Below, in pieces: positions 10,446 through 22,400 of a stretch of DNA of 64,000 nt (position 1 is its first letter; every line of letters begins with the position of its first letter). The translations under genes and the position numbers were made by a program. The stretch comes from Euleptes europaea (Eukaryota > Chordata > Lepidosauria > Squamata > Sphaerodactylidae): the NCBI RefSeq assembly GCF_029931775.1, contig NC_079324.1:65107268-65171267 (forward strand), written 5' to 3'. The notes below the pieces were generated by a model. The model ran no database searches, was not told the DNA's origin, and saw only the letters and a list, made by a program, of their open reading frames with translations.

Positions 10446-13400
10446 CTGCAAAGAGGGGGGAGGGACAACAGAGAGGTTAACCACGTGCGCAACATAAACC
10501 ACCACAACTGCTCAGCCCACGGGTGGCCCTTGGCAGCTTCTGGGCTCCAGCTCCAGCCTGGGGGGGGGGGGCACCCAGGCCACAGCCAGGGACTTCTGCA
10601 GGCATCTTATTGATCTACTTTTATTTAATACATTCGTTAGCCCCCTTTCTCCCTTGCGGAACTCAAGGTGGCTTGCAATATAAGTAAAACATTATAACGC
10701 AATAAAAACAACAATTATAAAACCCATAAAAGTCACAGATTAAAAACTCCAATTAGAATTGCCAATAATAAAAGCTAAATTAATCAAACGGAAGTCCTAA
10801 ACAAAACTGTCTTCATCTGTCTCCTGAAAACCAATAATGAGGGGGCCGGGCGCACTTCCATGGGGAGATTGCTCTGTAATAGGGCTGTGCAAAAAAAAAA
10901 AAAAAAAATTGGTAAATTTTGGGTTCATGTTTATTGGACCCAATTTTTTTGGGGGGGGGGGGAACCCGACCCATACCAGTAAATGGCTATTTTGGATGTA
11001 TTTCAAGGTTTCCTGAAAATAATTTAGGTCCATTGTAGGCCTGGTTAGTATTTGGATGGGAGACCACCAAGGAATACCAGGGTTGCTGTGCAGAGGAAGG
11101 CCCTGGAAAACCACCTGGTAGTCTCTTGCCATGAAAACCCCAAAAAGGGGTCACCATAAGTCGGCTGCGACTTGATGGCACTTTACACACACACATAGTA
11201 TATATGGAATTTTTTTGGAGGAGTTCTGGAGGGAGCATTTTTCAAGGTAGAGTCACCAAATTTTCAGGGTAGCTGCAAGGGACTCTCCTTGCATGAATCC
11301 CAAAGTTTGGTAAAGTTTGGGACAGGGGGCACAACTTTATGGGCCCCTGAAGGGGTCACCCCCATTCTCCATAAAAAGCATTGTAAAGTTTACTATCCTT
11401 TTCTATTGAGGAGGGGGGTAACCCCTTTGGGGGCCCATAAAATTGGACCCCCTGCCCCAACCTTTATCAAATTTTAGGGTTCATGCAAGGAGAGTCCCTT
11501 GCAGCTATGCTGCGAATTCAGTGACTCTACCTCGAAAAATCCCCCCAGGAGAATTTTAAAAATACATACTTTCCTCAGTCTGTAATAGCTGCATTCACAC
11601 CCAAGAATCGTGGGAAAACTCAGGCTACCTATAGCTTTGCAACCATTCATAGGAAACTGAGTTTTCCCATGATTCCTGGGTGCAAATGCGGCCATTACAG
11701 AATGTGAAAAGTAAGTATTTTTAAAATTCTCCCAGGAGGGGGGTTTCAAGGTAGAGTCACCAAATTCACAGTGCAGATGCAAGGGACACTGGATGAACCC
11801 CCAAATTTAGTAAAGTTTGGGACAGGGGGTCCAATTTTATAGGCCCCTGAAGGGGTTGCCCTCATTCATGAAAATTTGGTGCCTCTACCTTGAAAAATGC
11901 CCCCTCCAGAGCTCCTCAAAAAGAATTCCCCTGGGGAAAAGCCTGGGGAAAGCTGAAGCCAAAAAAAGCCGAATACCTATTCGGCTTTTTCAGCGATTGG
12001 CTGTCCAGCTCAGACAAGATTCCCAGTTTTAATATTCGGCCAAAATTAAGAAGCCAAAAATATTTTTTTGGGGTTTATTTTAGGTTTGGTAAACCCGATT
12101 TGCACAGCCCTATTCCATAATTGCCGGGCTGCCACAGAAAAGGCCCTCTTTCGTGGATCAACCAAATGAGGGGTTTTAATTGGTGGGACAGCCAGGAGGG
12201 CCTCTTCCCATGATCTTAATTCCTGGGCAGGAATGCATGGGAGAAGATGGTCCTTCAGATACTCCGGTCCCAAGCCATGTAAAGCTTTTAAGGACAAAAC
12301 CCACACCTTGAATTGGGTGTGGGACAGTGTAATTGCTGTAGTATCGGGGTCACATGATCCCGGTAGCTGGCCCCGACCAGCAGTCTAGCTGCAGCCTCTG
12401 AACACTCCTCAGGGGTGGTAGCATCACATTGCAATAGTCCAGTCTAGATGTAACTCAGGCATGGATCACTGTAGCCAGATCTGACTGCTCCAGGAGCGGA
12501 CACAGCTGACTCGCCGGCCGAAGCTGGGCAAAAGCACTCCCAGCCACAGCAGCCGCCTGGTTTTCCAAGGGGGCCGCTGTGTCCAGCAGCACTCCCCGGC
12601 TGCGAACCTGGCTCGCCAAGGGGAGCATAACCCCATCCAAGACAGGGGAGCTCTGAAGTCCCTGGTCTGCCTTCCTACTGACCCAGAGCACCTCTGTCTT
12701 GCTAGGCATGCAGGAAGTGGACCGTGGGCCGGTCCTCAGCAAGGAGGGAGGGGGCCAGGCAGCCACGGGCCCCCAACTGCTGCTTTTGAGCTCCAAGGAG
12801 TCCCCCCCTCCAAAGAGACCAGAGTGATATGGAGATTAATAGAAAGAAAAACATGGAAGCATCCCAGGCACAGCAGGCTGCTGCTTGGCCTTTTGTCCCT
12901 GAAAGCATGGGAATGCGTATCCCTGGCACACTTGCCCTTAATCCCTTGACGAAAGGCAGCCACACACCCCACAACAACAGCCGTATCTGGAGGCAGCAAA
13001 TTTGGAAAGATACACTGTGGAACAGGAACATTCTGTTCCAGCTGTCATAAACGGGGGGGGGGGGCTTTCTGGATGATGGGGGTGTCAGCATGGATGCCCT
13101 TCTGCTCTCTCCCCCCCCCCCGCCCTGCCACAGCTGAATCTGCCCCCGGCTTGTCATAGTCTTTCTATTCCCTGTCATTGGTAAAATAAGCCTGTAAGCA
13201 GAAGGGTTGGGGGAGACCCAGGCCTTGTGGTTCACCCTTGAAATCAAAGGCAGATCAGAACACATAAGAAGTGCGAAGCCCCTGTGCAAAGTCTGAATTG
13301 AGTGGGCCGTGTGACAATAAAAACACGCAACGTTGCATCCAAGTCAAAGACATTTTGCACCAAGAAAAATGATTTGCATGAGTTATGCAAATGACACTAC

Positions 13401-16400
13401 ATCTCTTACTTGGCATAATTTATACTCTTTGGAAGGGCTAAAGATGTAAAATTTCCAGAAAATTTTGAAGCCCCAGAGGGAGGGGGTTGTTTTCAGGGTT
13501 GAGGGGGAGGGAAACAAAATGGAAATTTTGGAAAAATTGAAATATATGCAATACTTATTTTCCTATCAAACCTAAGTTTGTTTATATAGATTTAGCAACA
13601 GATCTATCATTTATAACTTAGTAAGCATATATAAAGCTGTACTATTTCACAAATCTGTGAAATTTAAGAGTATAAATATCTACAATTTCTGTAAGAAAAA
13701 CTGCATGTATACCCATCATGTGAGAAAGAGTTGCAAACTGCCTGAACCCTGATGCTGCAACAGCACCCTGTATCTTAGATTTTTGTCATCTGAGAGGTCA
13801 GAAAAATAAACGCAGAAGAAAACAAATTCTGTAGCATACAAAAGGAAGCGTATTATTTATACAGCAACTCTCTCATAGAATAGGCAGGACTATCAGCATG
13901 TTTGGATATCGAGCTAAATATAATTGAAAACACTGGACTCTTCAGTGAATTAACACTAAACAATATATAGTATATTAATTGCAGCCAAAAACATTCATGA
14001 TAATATTGCATACGTCTAAAGTATTTTTTTTCCACTGCTTTCTAAAATTTCTTAGTTTTTCCACTGGAAAAATAGCATGAAAAAGTCCTCAGACTTTTCC
14101 ATGCTATATTTTGAGTATGAAAAGCCTTCAGATTTACTCATTCTAAAAAAGAAAAATATATATAAGAGGTGTTTTCCCAGGGCTCCCCCCAAATGTTCTA
14201 ATTTTTCCATTAGAAAAAAATGGGGGGGAAAGTCCTTAGGACCCCCCCCCCCAGAAAAAAATCCCCTCTAGGAAGGAGCAAGAAGTTACAGAGAACAGGG
14301 AAAGCCCAACTGCCCAGCTGGGAAGCTCACCGGGACCCTCCAAGCCCTGGACACGGAGACCCCTTCCCCAGGGATGGGGGGGGAGGGCAGCTGCCACTGA
14401 GCCCCTCTTTCCGCCTCTCACTCCCAACACAGCGCAGCAGCCAAGGAACCGGTTTCCTGGGGGGGGGGCGCACTGGAGACAATGAGGTCAAGTCAGATGG
14501 GCCCAGACAGCAGCACATGCCAGCCTTCCTCTGGCTTGGTGGGCTCATGCTTTCGAAAGGACTGTCCACGTGATACATCTTTGCAGCTACAAAGATGGAT
14601 ACTTGACTTTTAAGAAGAAAATTAAAGTCTTCCAAGATTCCGTTTATTTATCACTCACTTCTCTCCCCAACTGGGATCCAAACATTGGCTTACCCCATTG
14701 TTCCCATCCCTCTCATTGTTTATCCTCCCTTTGACCCTCTCCTGCCCATGTGGGTTAAGTCAGCGCTGGCTGCCCAGGAAGAGGGCAGGGAGGGAGAGGG
14801 GGTCCAGAGCGTCGACGGGGTGGGGGAGGGCTGCGGAGCTCGCTGGGAATGTGGGGACGCAGCAGAGACAGCTGCCCAGAAATCTGCTGGATCCATGGCG
14901 TCAGCTGGATCCATGGCGTCAGCTCGTTGGCACCCGGCTCAGTTGTTCAGAGTATTCTGGCACCTGACCTGGCCATGGGAATCCATGCTATGATAACCTC
15001 GAGGCTAGACTACTGTAATGCATTCTACATGGGTCTGCCCTTAAAGACAACTCAGAAACTCCAGTTATTGCAGAGAAGGCCAACCCAGTTACCACCGGGC
15101 ATGAGATGAAACATGCACGCCACCCTCCATTTTACAGACACTAAGTGGTGACCAAGCAGTCACCAGGTTCAATTCAAGGTTCTGGTTATCACCTGCAAAG
15201 TCCTCTGTGGCCTGGGACCCCCAGACCGGCAGGATTGCCTGTCCCGTTGCGCTCTATTGGTTTGCCCATCTGTGCGAAACCTCCTAAAGATGCCCCCCAA
15301 GATCAGCAGCTTCCTGTACAGGTGCATGCCCATCGGAGGTGCCCACTTTGCAGAGCAGACTGCCTGCGGAGTTCAGGAAAGGCTCCCAGCACTTCTGTCG
15401 CTGTATAGAATGTGCACAACCGAAACGTTCAGGAGAGCATTTTTAAAACTGCAGCGGAATGAACCGCCCAAGAGACGAAGTGGCCCAGGGCCACGGCTAG
15501 TGCTGGTAGCACCTGCTTTCACCACCTTGTCTCATACCTTTAATCCACTTTCTATATTAGTAGTTTACTCGCCTTAGATGGGGGGGCGCCTGCCTCAAAG
15601 ACACCCGCCAAGCCTAGGACACACAGGAACGCACAGCTTCCCTGGCAGATTCCAACCTGGGGCTCCAGGCTCCTCCTGGGCCACTCTGACCCCCACCCCC
15701 AGCCACATGGGCTCTGAGTCCTACACCCTCCCCCCCCAGTGCTCCTGCAGAACCATAAGCAGTTGGCTTTTCAGCCTCTTAAGAACTCGGCGGCCTTCCC
15801 CAGTCCCGCCGGCACTGCACTCCTGCATGGTGGTGGTTGGGAAGGCCACCCTCCCTCTCAGCCCTGCAACCCAGGATGTGCAGCGAAGGCCCGGCTGCTG
15901 CACACGCAGAGAGGCAGTCGGGGTGGCTCCAGCCTTCACAAGCCTCCTGCCACTCAGAGGTCATTCAGAGCCAGAGTATGTCTCAGTGGCAGTGCCAACC
16001 GTGCTCCTTTGGCACACTTTCATTTGCCAAGCATGGCCCTTGGCATGACATGGGACTTTCCAAAAGGTGGAGCCGGCCCCAGCAGCCCCATAGCGAGAGG
16101 TGAACTCCAAGCAGCGTGGCCGAGGGAGGCACAGTAGAGCCCGCTTCCCCCAACCGCTCGGACCAGCTCTGCACTTCCAGCATGGAGGACTGGGTGGGCT
16201 GTTTTACTCAGGATCTAGGGAGACCCTGTTTCCAATGCCCCAAAAGGCCTAACCTGGGGACATTCGAGCAGTCCTTCCCACCGGCAGAGTGCAGAATTCC
16301 TTCGCAGAACGTGCTGGTTCCTCAGCTCCTGGCCCGATATACCAGACCGCAACTGCCCACCGGCCTCCGAGCTCAGTCGCACCCCCAGCCAGGGACTGAC

Positions 16401-19400
16401 TGTCCCCACTGGTGGGACACACTGACGGGTCTGCCTCGAACGGCACTGGTCACCCACAGGGTTCAGGCCAGATGCTGCCCCCCCCTTTCCAGGAGACTCT
16501 GCCTACCATTCGCAGGCAAACGGGCAAGCAATGGAAAGACAGGCCTCCCACCCTGGCCAGCCAGAGGGCTGCCACCAGGAGTCAAGGGCAGCCCCCAGGC
16601 CCAACCGCCCCACAAAGAACTAGAGACTGCGTGGGCTGGGCGGGTCCCTCCAGGGAAGCTCTGCCAGGAGGGACATGCCCTGGAACCACAAGGAGAGCGG
16701 GCAAGGTGCCATTCAGAGGGGGCCCACGCAAGGCCTCTTTGGGCCAGTCCGGGGGCCCCTCAGAGGTGGTCCCGTCAGCCACGAAGGAACCTCGGGGTGT
16801 TCTGAGGCTACAGACGGCTTCACGAAGGCAACTGGAAATGCCCAAGTTAGCCCAGCGATTCCCCCCCCTCCCCACAAGAGAATGTTTCCCAGCTGCATCC
16901 CACGAAAGGGCAAACCTGAGACAGACTGGGAACAGGGCCCTCGCATCCCGGCCATGGTTTGATATTGTCAGTTTGATCTTGTGGGAGGGGAGCACCCAGG
17001 ATGGACTTCTCGCCTCCAGGCACATCTCTTCCACCTCTGCCAGCGCTCTGACAAAGCCCCCCAGCCCCCCCGACCCTCGATGAGCAGCCAGCCATGAAGC
17101 TCCCGCATGATGGCTCAGGCCACGGTGGCCGCAGGCTTGGCCCGCGCTGCTCAGAGGGTCTGGCTCCCGGCCGGCGTCTCCTTAGCCAAATGATCCCCTG
17201 GGGACAAGATCTTTTTCACCAAGTCTCCCCTGTGACAGCTGGACAGACTGGTTGGGACACTGAATTGTGCCTCCCCGCACATGACAAAGCGCTCCAGTGC
17301 CTGCCGGAGTCAGGGCCCCCATGGCGAGCGGAAGACGCTGCCTTTGACATCAGAGGAGCCATTTGCACCCAGGAAGACAACGAACAGAGACCAGCCTCAT
17401 GCCTGACTCACGCCAAGCTGGCAAAATTTATGCACCACTCACTCTTCCCACCAGCCCAAGAAGGCCCGTATTGATCTGTCAGGTGACCACGGAGTAAAAC
17501 TGCAGTGCCATCCTGAACAGAGTTACACCCCTCTAAGCCCACTGACTTGAATGGACTTAGAAGGACATAACTCCGCTTAGGACTGCACTGTCCACCTCTG
17601 AACAGCAGTCAAAGACTCGTGTGCCACAACAGGAACGGCGGTCCCCCACTTACACGCACAGCTTTCTACCCTGGCCCCGTCTCTCCCAACCACGTCCACT
17701 GCACTGTTTCCCCCGTCTCTGCCCATCCCGTGTACACAATTCAAAGATGGCAGACGGAGCGACTTCAGATGCATCGCTAATGAAATGTACTACACAAAAC
17801 CTAGATTCTGCACGCACTCCAGGTATGCGAGCCATCCCTTCAGCCACATCTTAAATCGCCACAACTTAAACTTTATGGAGTCACTTGGGCTTCCCCAGGC
17901 TCAGGACTTATGCCAAAGGCCGAAGCGCAAACATTTTTATAGCCAAGCAATTTGGGGGTGGGGGGCTTTTCCTACAGAACACAAACATTCTCTATGGAAT
18001 TACTTTATACCCCACCTTTCTCCCCAGGTGGCCTAACATCATTCTCCCCTCCTCCATTTTATCCACACAACAACCCTATGAGGTAGGTTAGGCTGAGAAT
18101 GTGTGACTGGCTGAAGGTCACAGGTAAGCTTCCATGGCAGAGCAGGGATTCGAACCTGGGTCTCCCAGATCCTATATACAGCAACAACAACAAAAGGGGG
18201 GGACCTTAACTCTAAAAACTAGAATAAGGCACCCAAAAGGTAAGGAATCAACATGAAATCATGGGCTAATATTGATACAAGTGATTTTGTGAATAATATA
18301 TAATAAATGTAATACAAATACAAAATTAATGTAAGTGTAAACAACTTGTATGTGGCCCTGTTCTGGCCTCTATGTATCTGTGCTGAACATGCCAAATAAA
18401 CATAAAAACACAAAATTACAACAGTGTGACATACAGAGCAGCACCCCCAAACATATGGGGTGGGAGTGTTAGTGGGGCCAGTGCACCCGTGTCCATGGGC
18501 TTGCCCCGTGTATCCCGGGGTCCTGCTTCCTGAAAAGCAGTGCGGGTTCAGGTCCAGAGGACCATTCGCATCAGCAGCAACAGCAGACCGGCGGGGGGCA
18601 TCCTCTGGCCCTTGGTTTTCCTTCACCAACTAGAGGATGAGAAGCAAAAAGATCCACTTCCGTATTCCTACTTGTTTAAAGAAGAGAGAACAAGATGCTC
18701 AGCTGGACCCAAGGGAGACAGGCTTTTTACCAAGACAGTTCACCCGGCTCAGTATTTCCTGCTCTGACTGGCAGCAGCTTTACAGGGCTCCAGGTCGCTC
18801 TGGAATCTGGGAGACCCAGGTTCAAAACCCCACTGTACCATGGAAGTTCACTGGGTGGCCTTGGCCCTGTTACTCTCTCTCTCATAGGGTTGTTGTTGTG
18901 AGGATAAAATTGAGAAGAATTGTGCTGTAAGCGGCTTTGGTTGCCCACTAGGGAGAGAAAGGGGGTGAGTATAAATACAGAGGGGGGAATGCAAGGGATT
19001 GAAATGGAGACCTTCTCCACGGCCAGTGCGGGTTCCGCCACAGAGCTCTCTTTGCCTTGCCAAGAGGAATGGAACGGGGGGGGGGGGGGCGCACAACCCC
19101 CTTCGAGGGCTTCTTCCTCAGCTGCCAATGGGAGGACACCCTGGAGCCAGGTTTGTGCTGGCTTAGCGAGTGATGATGGACCTTACCGTACCGTCTGGCA
19201 GCCAGGACTGGTGTGGCAGGACCCTGAACACCACATAAGCTCCCAAAAGCCACACTGCGTCCCCTTGAGGGAAAGGAGCAAAGAAGGTTTCCCAACATCA
19301 GTCCCGAAGACCTTTCCCAAGCTCGGCCAACACTCCAGACCAGGGGGAAGGGAAGGGGGCCGTGCTGCCAAAGCCACCTGCCCCTTCCGGGCTCCCCATC

Positions 19401-22400
19401 CAAGAGGCAGCCATGGGAGAGATGAAAACCCTTGGGGAAACGGATGAAGCGAGGCAGGAAATGCATCTGTAGACCTGGAGCACGAGGAAGACGGATTGCC
19501 TTCACGGGCAGAGAGCGCCACTCTCTCCAGCACCAGCGTCTGGGGCTGCCTGCTGCCAACGCTGCCACTCCACCCCTCAGAGGTGCGCACAGCCTGCCCG
19601 GGGCCAGCTCCCCGTTCTGGGGGCTTGCAGCTTTCCTAGGCAACCGGCTTTTTGCTCCCCAAAGCCAGCGCTGACTGTTCTTCTGTTGCCAGGGGACAGC
19701 CCAGGACTAGGTGCAAGCCTCTGCTCAGCTGGAGCACGCCACCCCTGCCGTGTGGCCCCCTTGGCCTCTCTGCCAAACACAGCTAAGAAATTGGTTCTCG
19801 TAGGTTATCCGGGCTGTGTAACCGTGGTCTTGGTATTTTCGTTCCTGACAGCTAAGAAACCCAGACACAAATGGGATACTCCACAGCAAAGCCCACAAAG
19901 GTGCTCCCAAGCTTCTCAGGCTGTCCCAACTAGCCAACAGCAGTTCCACCCTTGGATTTCTCAGGATGGCCAAGGGGTCCCCAAGAATGTAAGAACATAA
20001 GAAAGGCCCTGCTGGATCAGACCAAGGTCCGTCAAGTCCAGCAGTCTGTTCACACAGTGGCTGACCAGGTGCCTCTAGGAAGCCCACAAGCAAGACCGCT
20101 GCAGCAGCATTATGAAGAGCTGAGAAGCACCAGCTGCTTCTCAAGTCAGAGACCCGTTCCCCCAGAGGGGGGGAGAGCTACATAGCCCCCCCTTCCAGGT
20201 TTAGAAGGGGGATCCGGGCCTCTACATCAACTAACTTGTGCAGAGAGGAATTTGTCTGCAAGACAACAGATGAGTGAGGTCAAAAGCAAAATGCAAAGCC
20301 TTTGGGCCACCACAGGAAGACGACCTCCCGAATCTCCTACAGGGACACAGGTCACAGGCCCCGAACTAACGCAAGGAGGTTCCCCCTGGCTGAGTTCAGG
20401 TCTCACGGCCACAAGGATTTTACTTTCTTGAAAAGATGCTCTATGCCTGACAGCTGAAAGATGAAGGGCACACAATACCCTCCAGGAAAAAAAAAAAGAA
20501 ACGTGGGAATGGACCAACAGCCACTCCCTGTCTCCCACCACACGCAAGGGTGGCCAAGGACCCGGGGAAAGGGCCCGGTTTGGTTCCCGGGGTAGCAAAC
20601 AGAGCCAAGTCACACAGCAAGGGCGGCTTTTAAAATACGGACAGAAGCTCCAGCTTGGCACCGCCTGGCACACCCCCAACATCCCACTGAATGCATGGAA
20701 GAGGCCAGCCCTGAAGCACAAACCAAGCTGGATCACAGAAGCCGCTGTGTATTGCACCCGGTGTACAGAGTGGTCAGCTGCTGCAGTACTGCAGTCAAAA
20801 AGCTCTGCTCACGACCTGAGTTCGATCCCAATGGAAGTTGGTTTCAGGTAGCCGGCTCAAGGTCGACTCAGCCTTCCATCCTTTCGAGGTTGACAAAATG
20901 AGTACCCAGCTTGCTGGGGGTAAAGGATAGACGACTGGGGAAGGGCGTAGCAAACCACCCCAAGAACACAGTCTGCCTAGTAAATGTCGTAATGCGATGT
21001 CACCCCATGAGTAACCCGGTGCTTGCACCTTTATCTTTAAGGAGGGATATTTCCCTCCACACCACCAACCAGGGTGCCTTGCGGGTTAAAAATGGGCCAG
21101 TTAGAACTGCCTTGGTTAGATACGCTCATTAGCTAATCACAAAATATATTCAACTGAATAGCTACGGAAAGGAAGTATCGATTTGGAATCATTAATGCAA
21201 TTATTCACAGATGAAAACTGGCAAGGAAACTCTTGAATATGCAGAGAGAGTCCATTTTAAACACACACACACAGAAACACACACGGTTTGCAACAGCAAC
21301 TACCAAGTAAGAAGCCGACCAAGCAAGTCTTTACTTGTAGGAGGGAAGCGGCACTTTGCTGGCCAGAAGACAAACCTGGAGGTTATTCTGCTAATGCCAC
21401 AAGTTCCAAAGTCAAGGGAAGAGGCCCCTTCCAGAGCAGCGTTGGCTGGAGCAGAACCAAAGGTTCGGCAGAAGGGGTGGATTTCACAACGTATCCTCTC
21501 ACGCACACCCTCTCAACTGCTCTGCTATATATTTCGGCCACTTTTCTCCGTTACTTATTTTGGTAAGTGCTCCTTCCATCCTTGCCAGAGGAACACCAAC
21601 ATCTGTCCTTCCAGCAGTGCGTGGGCCCCTTCTGTGTAAACACTGGTCTGTTAAAAGCCAAAGGACGCAAGTGGCCCAAACCACCGTACGTACGCTCAAA
21701 GTGACCAGGAGCGAAAGTGGAAGTCGGGCCAAGATGCGCCCTTCCTCCGTTTGCACTCCTGCCCCACCAGAGCAACCGCAAGGGGCATGCGGGGATGCCC
21801 TGTCTGGATCGCAGCTGCCTCTGGAGGTGGACAGCGAGCCCCAGTGGGGGAGATCTGCACAGCTGCATGGTCCCTTTCCCTCCTGGCAGAGGCAACACAT
21901 CACAAAGGAAAGGACCTGCAAAATGGAGGGTGCCAGGAGACGCCACCCTTCTCCCCGCAAACGCCCCAGGCAATTCCCGGAGCACACTCTGCTCCGGAGA
22001 AACGGGGCCACTTTTCTTCTCCCTCTCAACACTGAATGTAAGTTAAAAATAGAGCCTGAATTAATGGCACTAAACTGTAAGTGATAAGCTGTGTGGGAGC
22101 AAATTGTGCCCTTTCCCAAAAGCTGGAGCACAAAAAAAAAATCTTATTTACAGGATGGAGGTTTATTCGTTATGAAAAATCTTAAAGATGTTAAAACCAA
22201 ACATTAACACTTTATTGGCAGAAGCAGTGGGTTGGAGTCCCGTGCCTGGATGTGATCTTCAGTGGGGGCTGCTCTGAAGCACAGACACACACACCCCATC
22301 TCACAAAGGACCTCAACGGAAGAATGACTGGTCTTCACCTCACGGAAGGAACAGTGCCTGGCAAGCAAAGGAAAATCCTCCCATGACTGCGCAGGCAGGA

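Larger units (their letters stand above)
10614..12800 (-). mobile_element. L2-clade LINE fragment (interrupted)
   Basis: From 12,800 down to 12,113 the minus strand shows reverse-transcriptase C-terminal likeness of the L2 clade ([55 protein letters not shown]) in more than one frame with stops. The 3' end at 10,614-10,881 has the usual tail (GCAAGCCACCTTGAGTTCCG on the minus strand). A 1.2-kb fold-back element (10,882-12,110) splits it. Lies in the MN1 intron. Confidence 0.75.

Noticed and set aside
11041-11100. A possible 5S rRNA gene
   Set aside because: Only the 3' half is present, it is diverged, and it continues into a LINE-type tail, so it is a SINE.
15578-17083. Overlapping frames of 150-230 codons in the MN1 intron
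   Set aside because: No recognisable domain, both strands equally open, and the surroundings are GC-rich intron with repeat pieces.
20761-20835. A possible tRNA gene
   Set aside because: It has a B box, but the cloverleaf is degraded and the sequence continues into a SINE body and tail.
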